Positions 8,924 to 12,140 of a DNA stretch of 12,140 nt are shown in pieces. The position numbers and the translations under genes were made by a program. This DNA is from Gamarada debralockiae (lineage: Eukaryota > Ascomycota > Leotiomycetes > Helotiales > Hyphodiscaceae): assembly GCA_002803225.1 (NCBI GenBank), contig NXFV01001159.1, forward strand, positions 1-12,140, read 5' to 3'. The notes under the pieces are model-generated. The model saw nothing but the letters and a program-made list of their open reading frames with translations. It was not told the origin of the DNA and searched no databases. Each line of letters begins with the position of its first letter. Position 1 is the first letter of the stretch.

Positions 8924-9226
8924 ATGCTTACACCACTTGTTGAGGCACGGCTTGCACTTCCACGCGCTGGGTTGGCTCCTCTCAGGGGTAACTCTGTCGA
9001 CACAAAAGGTGTATTAGATATGTTGGTCTCGAAGATGGAAGAGTAGCGAGGCTTTAGGGAAGTTCTCGTAAGAACTCATATATGTCTAAATACTGTCAAA
9101 GATCGGATGTTGCATATTTGGTTGCAGGACTTTTATTCCGAAGAAGATCCAGCAATATTTTGAGTTTTGCCTAAAGAGGGTCTCCGAGGACAGATTCCAA
9201 GGCTACCGGTAGTAGCAGTGGCATGA
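8924..9226 (+). pseudogene. Decayed coding relic, unknown protein
   Basis: From ATG 8924 a protein-like frame reads MLTPLVEARLALPRAGLAPL onward for 40 codons to TAG (9044). It continues in the same frame through FREVLVRTHICLNTVKDRM and a WLQDFYSEEDP segment to TGA (9161) and TGA (9224). More in-frame TGA codons follow. TAG for CAG and TGA for TGG are the stops expected from C-to-T decay on either strand, as in RIP. No intron of normal size removes the first stop. The family is not recognised. It may be chance, but amino-acid content between the stops looks coding. Confidence 0.35.
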
Positions 9227-9404
9227 GCTCCATATAATCACTCTTGAGAAGGTCAATGAATAGGTTGTCATAGACTCCTGAGTTAAGTACACACTCGTAG
9301 GCTAGGAGCACTCGGTTGGCACTCAATACTCACCTTCTTTCATTGTTAAGAACAAGGCCAAATCGCTGGCGGGTCTTTGCTTCTTCAATTCCATGCAGCC
9401 AGGC
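9227..9404. other. Spacer, no gene seen
   Basis: This may be the further decayed tail of the relic at 8924. Nothing specific can be supported. Confidence 0.3.
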
Positions 9405-9520
9405 ATAGGGCGCGTCATGGGGCACCATGGGGCCCCAACTACCCCTTGGAACTGCACCATGGGTCGACCCGACCCGCGGTGGGGTCAAACTGGCCCACGT
9501 GGGCCCCCAAACCGGTGGTG
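9405..9520. other. GC-rich island, possible transposon terminus
   Basis: A sharp block of G/C runs stands between AT-rich flanks. It includes CCATGGGG, GGGGCCCC, GGGTCGACCCGACCCGCGG and CCCACGTGGG (palindromic). Repeated GGGTC/GACCC-type words of this kind occur at the ends of some fungal hAT-like elements, but no second end, transposase or target duplication is found here. Confidence 0.35.
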
Positions 9521-9717
9521 AACCGTCTTAGCGTAAAACGTGATTAAAAAAATCATGTGTGGCTAAATTTAAAGTTATATATAACTAGGAAAGAATAGAT
9601 TATTTTCTTATTATTTAATTATAATATGCATAACATTAAAGTAAAGTAAGAAGTAGGTATTCTATGTATTTAAGTATAAAATAGATAGTCTATTGATATA
9701 TCTTGCCTTTATAGCTT

Positions 9718-9915
9718 TTAATTTACAAACGTTGTGCCTTGTCTAACTAGACCTAGTTCCCATACAAAATCCGCCTTCACTTCCGCCACATGATTGTACA
9801 TTGATTTGAGCTTAAAACCCTTGCCAATGGCGTGCCAAGAATAACTCCTCCGCCATATGATAATCTGCAGTCCCACGAATACCTCAGAGTCAGTCAGGCC
9901 ATTGATATAGGCTAA
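9718..9915 (-). pseudogene. Possible coding relic, about 65 codons
   Basis: On the minus strand an open frame without a start codon reads LAYINGLTDSEVFVGLQIII at its beginning and later GKGFKLKSMYNHVAEVKADF. It ends at a TAA (9718-9720) and is preceded by a TAG at 9916-9918. The content looks protein-like but no family is recognised, and no splice sites connect it to other exons. The AT-rich spacer between 9521 and 9717 holds nothing else recognised. Confidence 0.22.
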
Positions 9916-10148
9916 CTAGCCCTATAACGATCGAGAAAAGTGGAGGTATTCAAGATGTTGAAACGGTAGGTCGAGCTGGCATTTAATAAATCGAATAGGG
10001 GCTCTGAACCAGATAGAGTTATAAGAATACCCCTAGTTTTTCATCTAAGGTGTGTGTGTAATAGGTGGCCCTAGAGCCATTAGCCTATCGATGATCTCAC
10101 AATAGTGACTATCTCCGATGACTCATAATACAAGAAAGTCAGAAAAGC
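9916..10148. other. Spacer upstream of the 10208 gene
   Basis: No gene is seen. Weak protein-like pieces on the minus strand are too short and broken to call. The region presumably holds the promoter of the next gene. Confidence 0.35.
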
Positions 10149-10154
10149 TATAAA
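10149..10154 (+). promoter_or_regulatory. TATA box of the spliced gene at 10208
   Basis: TATAAA lies 59 nt before the ATG at 10208, giving a short leader of perhaps 25-30 nt. A tiny frame (ATG ACC ACA CTC TAA) at 10170-10184 would be an upstream ORF only if transcription starts before 10170. Confidence 0.5.
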
Positions 10155-10207
10155 CCTCCATCCACAAAAATGACCACACTCTAATACAAAACTGTTTCTT
10201 TATTAAA

Positions 10208-11363
10208 ATGCATTTTCTCTCTCTAGCTATTATCATAGTGCTCCTATGTGTAGGGATATATTCTATCTCTCTAATAAAGCAAAGTACGTTCCTTCTCTGT
10301 CTTCAATAACAACTAGCATTGAATTATTTCAGATCATATCCATCCACCCACTATCGCATTTGATTTTCACCAAACCTACAACTACCTAACTCAGCGGTAC
10401 GATACTCATGGGTCATGAAGGGACTCCGACATCCCTGTTACCTTTGCCATCTCCGGAGCTTGTCCCGCACCATCCGCCGAGTTTTCTTCCATCAATAGAT
10501 ACGTCGCTCAAAGCTTAATTGACTCTCATTTTAAGTGCTTCGTCAACCTCCTGGCATGCCAAGAATTTCAAGAAAGCGCTTCGATATTGATTGGTGGGGT
10601 TGGATATAAAGCAACTTTAAATTTAATAATAGAGATAGTAGTGGATATAGAGTTCTCTAAGCTCATTAGTTTTCTAGTTGGAGCTGTAAGAGAGCTTTCG
10701 GATGCTACTGGAGGAACGGCATTTGAGATAGTGTCCTTGAACGGCAAGATTGTAGAAGTGAGGTTTGAAGCTTGGTGGATCTGGTACGAGCACAGTAATG
10801 GGGCTGCCAAGGGATGCGGAAGAAGGTGATAGGAACGAATATGCCCCTATTTCGAGCAACGGTGCCCCGGCCATTTTGTGGGACCAATATCAGAAGTTGT
10901 CGATTGTGTTGTTGTTCCTCAGGACGGTGACATATATGGTCGAGTCGAATCGGGGTTTGCGAATGCGTGGTCCATGGAAAGAAGCCGCAGAATGGAGCGG
11001 ATTCACGCCTTACATAAATGACGATGGGCGGCCTAAGAAATATTTCGGCTTTCACCATAACTTTGATCCAAGACTAAAGTTCGCACCAAATGAGCGCTTT
11101 CCTGAAGACCCAGTACAGCTCGTTTGCAACATCGATGAAAACACCCTGGATTTTCGGACTCGTATCAACCAGTTCTGCAGCAACTGAGTCTATTTCAACT
11201 TCTCAAGTGGCGGTATCCAGAAGGGGATGTTATCATTTCCCTGATATTGCAGCGTGTTGAAGATGCAGAAGGAACGTTTCGACGTCGTTGCATAGTGCAA
11301 GTTCCCGTTGCTAGCGGGCATGCGGAAGTGGGAGGGGAGACGAGGGAAGTCAGAATTATCTAG
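10208..11363 (+). CDS. Spliced gene for a predicted secretory-pathway protein, about 295 aa, unknown family
   Basis: Model exons: 10208-10283, 10333-10396, 10499-10783, 10833-11112 and 11181-11363. Introns are 49, 102, 49 and 68 nt, and all four start with GTAC. The first (GTACGT...TTTCAG) is strong, and the last ends TTCTGCAG. The joined frame has no stop. Residues 1-21 (MHFLSLAIIIVLLCVGIYSIS) are a signal peptide or membrane anchor. The body includes KCFVNLLACQEF, a hydrophobic helix-like run, FEAWWIWNEYAP, WDQYQKLSIVLLFLRTVTYM and KWRYPEGDVIISLILQRVED, ending TREVRII. I do not recognise the family. The second intron is the weak point: without it the frame meets TGA at 10416-10418 (codon 54), after which coding continues for over 100 codons with no ATG. 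The gene is therefore either spliced as modelled or a pseudogene with one nonsense change. If the last intron is not used, the protein ends at 11187 instead. Confidence 0.6.
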
Positions 11364-11987
11364 AGCTTTTAGTCAAATGATCTTGGTACTTTGAACCAGT
11401 CAAGTTATGGTATATCTGTTATGGCTTTTTGGGGGTTCTAAAGTATTTTCCTGCATGATATTTGGAGGCTATCATGCATCACCCTTATCGTATTATTTGC
11501 TGCTTGCTCTCAGATCCCTAAAATACCCCTTGAGAAACTTCTGCACGTTGTTTATCCTTTTTTCCTTTCAGCTTATTCCAAAATCATGACATAGCCGATT
11601 TCTATGAGTACGATAGAGGAGTCGTTGCTCAGGAATTCTAAGATAGGGAGATTTATCCTCAATCTTGGCTGAGATATTTCAATAACCAAGCAACAAGCCA
11701 TGTTATGAAAACGTTCGATTTTCCTGCAATTTCTACCAAATTCGTTTCATTACGTATCTTTCTTGATGGATATGATTTTATAGGAATCAGTGGCTGTGGT
11801 AAGGATTACCACGTGATCAGTTTCTTGAGGAAATCTGTGAGTGCGGCACAGCGTCTCAATCGCATGATCCTTCCAAGCTTCCATCTTCCATAACTGTTAG
11901 TTGATTCCGCAAACACACACTTGTCAACGACCAAGACACGTTCTGCTCTTGAAGTCAGCATAATTGAGTGTAGGACATAAGGGCAAG
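11364..11987. other. Intergenic region with a possible relic frame
   Basis: A plus frame at 11705-11893 (MKTFDFPAISTKFVSLRIFL at its start, then GYDFIGISG) looks protein-like but has no start context, domain match or splice continuation. It is most likely a decayed fragment. A CACGTG site (11810-11815) lies about 175 bp before the next gene's ATG. Nothing else is recognised. Confidence 0.3.
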
Positions 11988-12140
11988 ATGCTCGCAACAC
12001 TAGTCCTCTTATGTGGTTTCCTCCTGTCCCAAGTCCAGTCCGAGAAGCTTCATTTGCCAATTAGGAGGATCAATGTAAGTGTTGGAATGAGTAATCAGGT
12101 GACTCTGGTTCTAGGCAGATAGTGCTGCCTGCTGAGTCAC
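11988..12140 (+). CDS. 5' end of a secreted-protein gene, cut by the window
   Basis: Exon 1 is 11988-12074 (29 codons). It encodes a compact signal peptide, MLATLVLLCGFLLSQVQS, followed by EKLHLPIRRIN. The canonical GTAAGT donor at 12075 opens a 44-nt intron ending GGCAG at 12118, with a GTGACT-like branch region. Exon 2 starts in frame (phase 0) at 12119 and reads IVLPAES to the window edge. Without splicing, the frame stops within the intron-like sequence at a TAG (12120-12122), so the splice is supported. The mature start with a basic LPIRR motif could be a propeptide of a secreted hydrolase, but nothing in the visible part identifies it. No clear TATA box is placed. Confidence 0.65.

Noticed and set aside
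10284..10420. Using AG at 10419-10420 as acceptor to remove the TGA
   Set aside because: The resulting phase is wrong and leads to a stop about 36 codons later; the 10397-10498 intron keeps the frame.
10568..11058. Minus-strand frames opposite the 10208 gene
   Set aside because: Mutually overlapping shadows; the plus strand gives a continuous spliced protein with a signal peptide.
11806..12060. 84-codon minus-strand frame near the end
   Set aside because: It overlaps the plus-strand signal-peptide exon at 11988 and has no recognisable content.

Overview
The window looks like nuclear DNA of a filamentous ascomycete (Pezizomycotina). The signs are a NACHT/ankyrin NLR-type protein of the fungal kind, many short GT-AG introns of about 44-76 nt with CTAAC/CTGAC-like branch points, a secreted-protein gene with a TATA box and a pyrimidine/CA-rich leader, and AT-rich spacer DNA holding decayed repeats. 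Genus and class cannot be fixed from the sequence alone. No tRNA, rRNA or CRISPR was seen.

Layout. Positions 1-3334 (minus) hold a multi-exon NLR gene. Joining seven exons gives one uninterrupted reading frame of 997 codons: a DUF7708-like N-terminal region, a NACHT ATPase, then ankyrin-like repeats that run off the window edge. Positions 3335-7850 are a gene-poor, AT-rich block. It contains an A/T hairpin (3921-3996), a stop-ridden coding relic (4115-4477), a probable solo LTR (4823-5155) with an internal 30-bp tandem repeat, a foldback or MITE-like element with inverted ends (6159-7022), and a TTGATTTGA-type degenerate repeat (about 7484-7635). Positions 7859-8475 hold a TATA box, a leader almost free of G, and an intronless gene for a 124-aa secreted two-cysteine protein. 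Positions 8476-10140 are again gene-poor, with two decayed reading frames and a sharply GC-rich island near 9405-9520. Positions 10208-11363 hold a spliced gene of unknown family, predicted 295 aa with an N-terminal signal peptide or anchor. The window ends with the 5' part of another secreted-protein gene (11988 onward), cut inside its second exon.

The sequence shows no operon-like or pathway link between the genes. One intracellular NLR-type sensor gene and three predicted secretory-pathway genes sit among transposon remnants. This resembles an accessory, fast-evolving compartment of a fungal genome; that reading is inference. The gene models come from hand splicing and have not been tested against transcripts.
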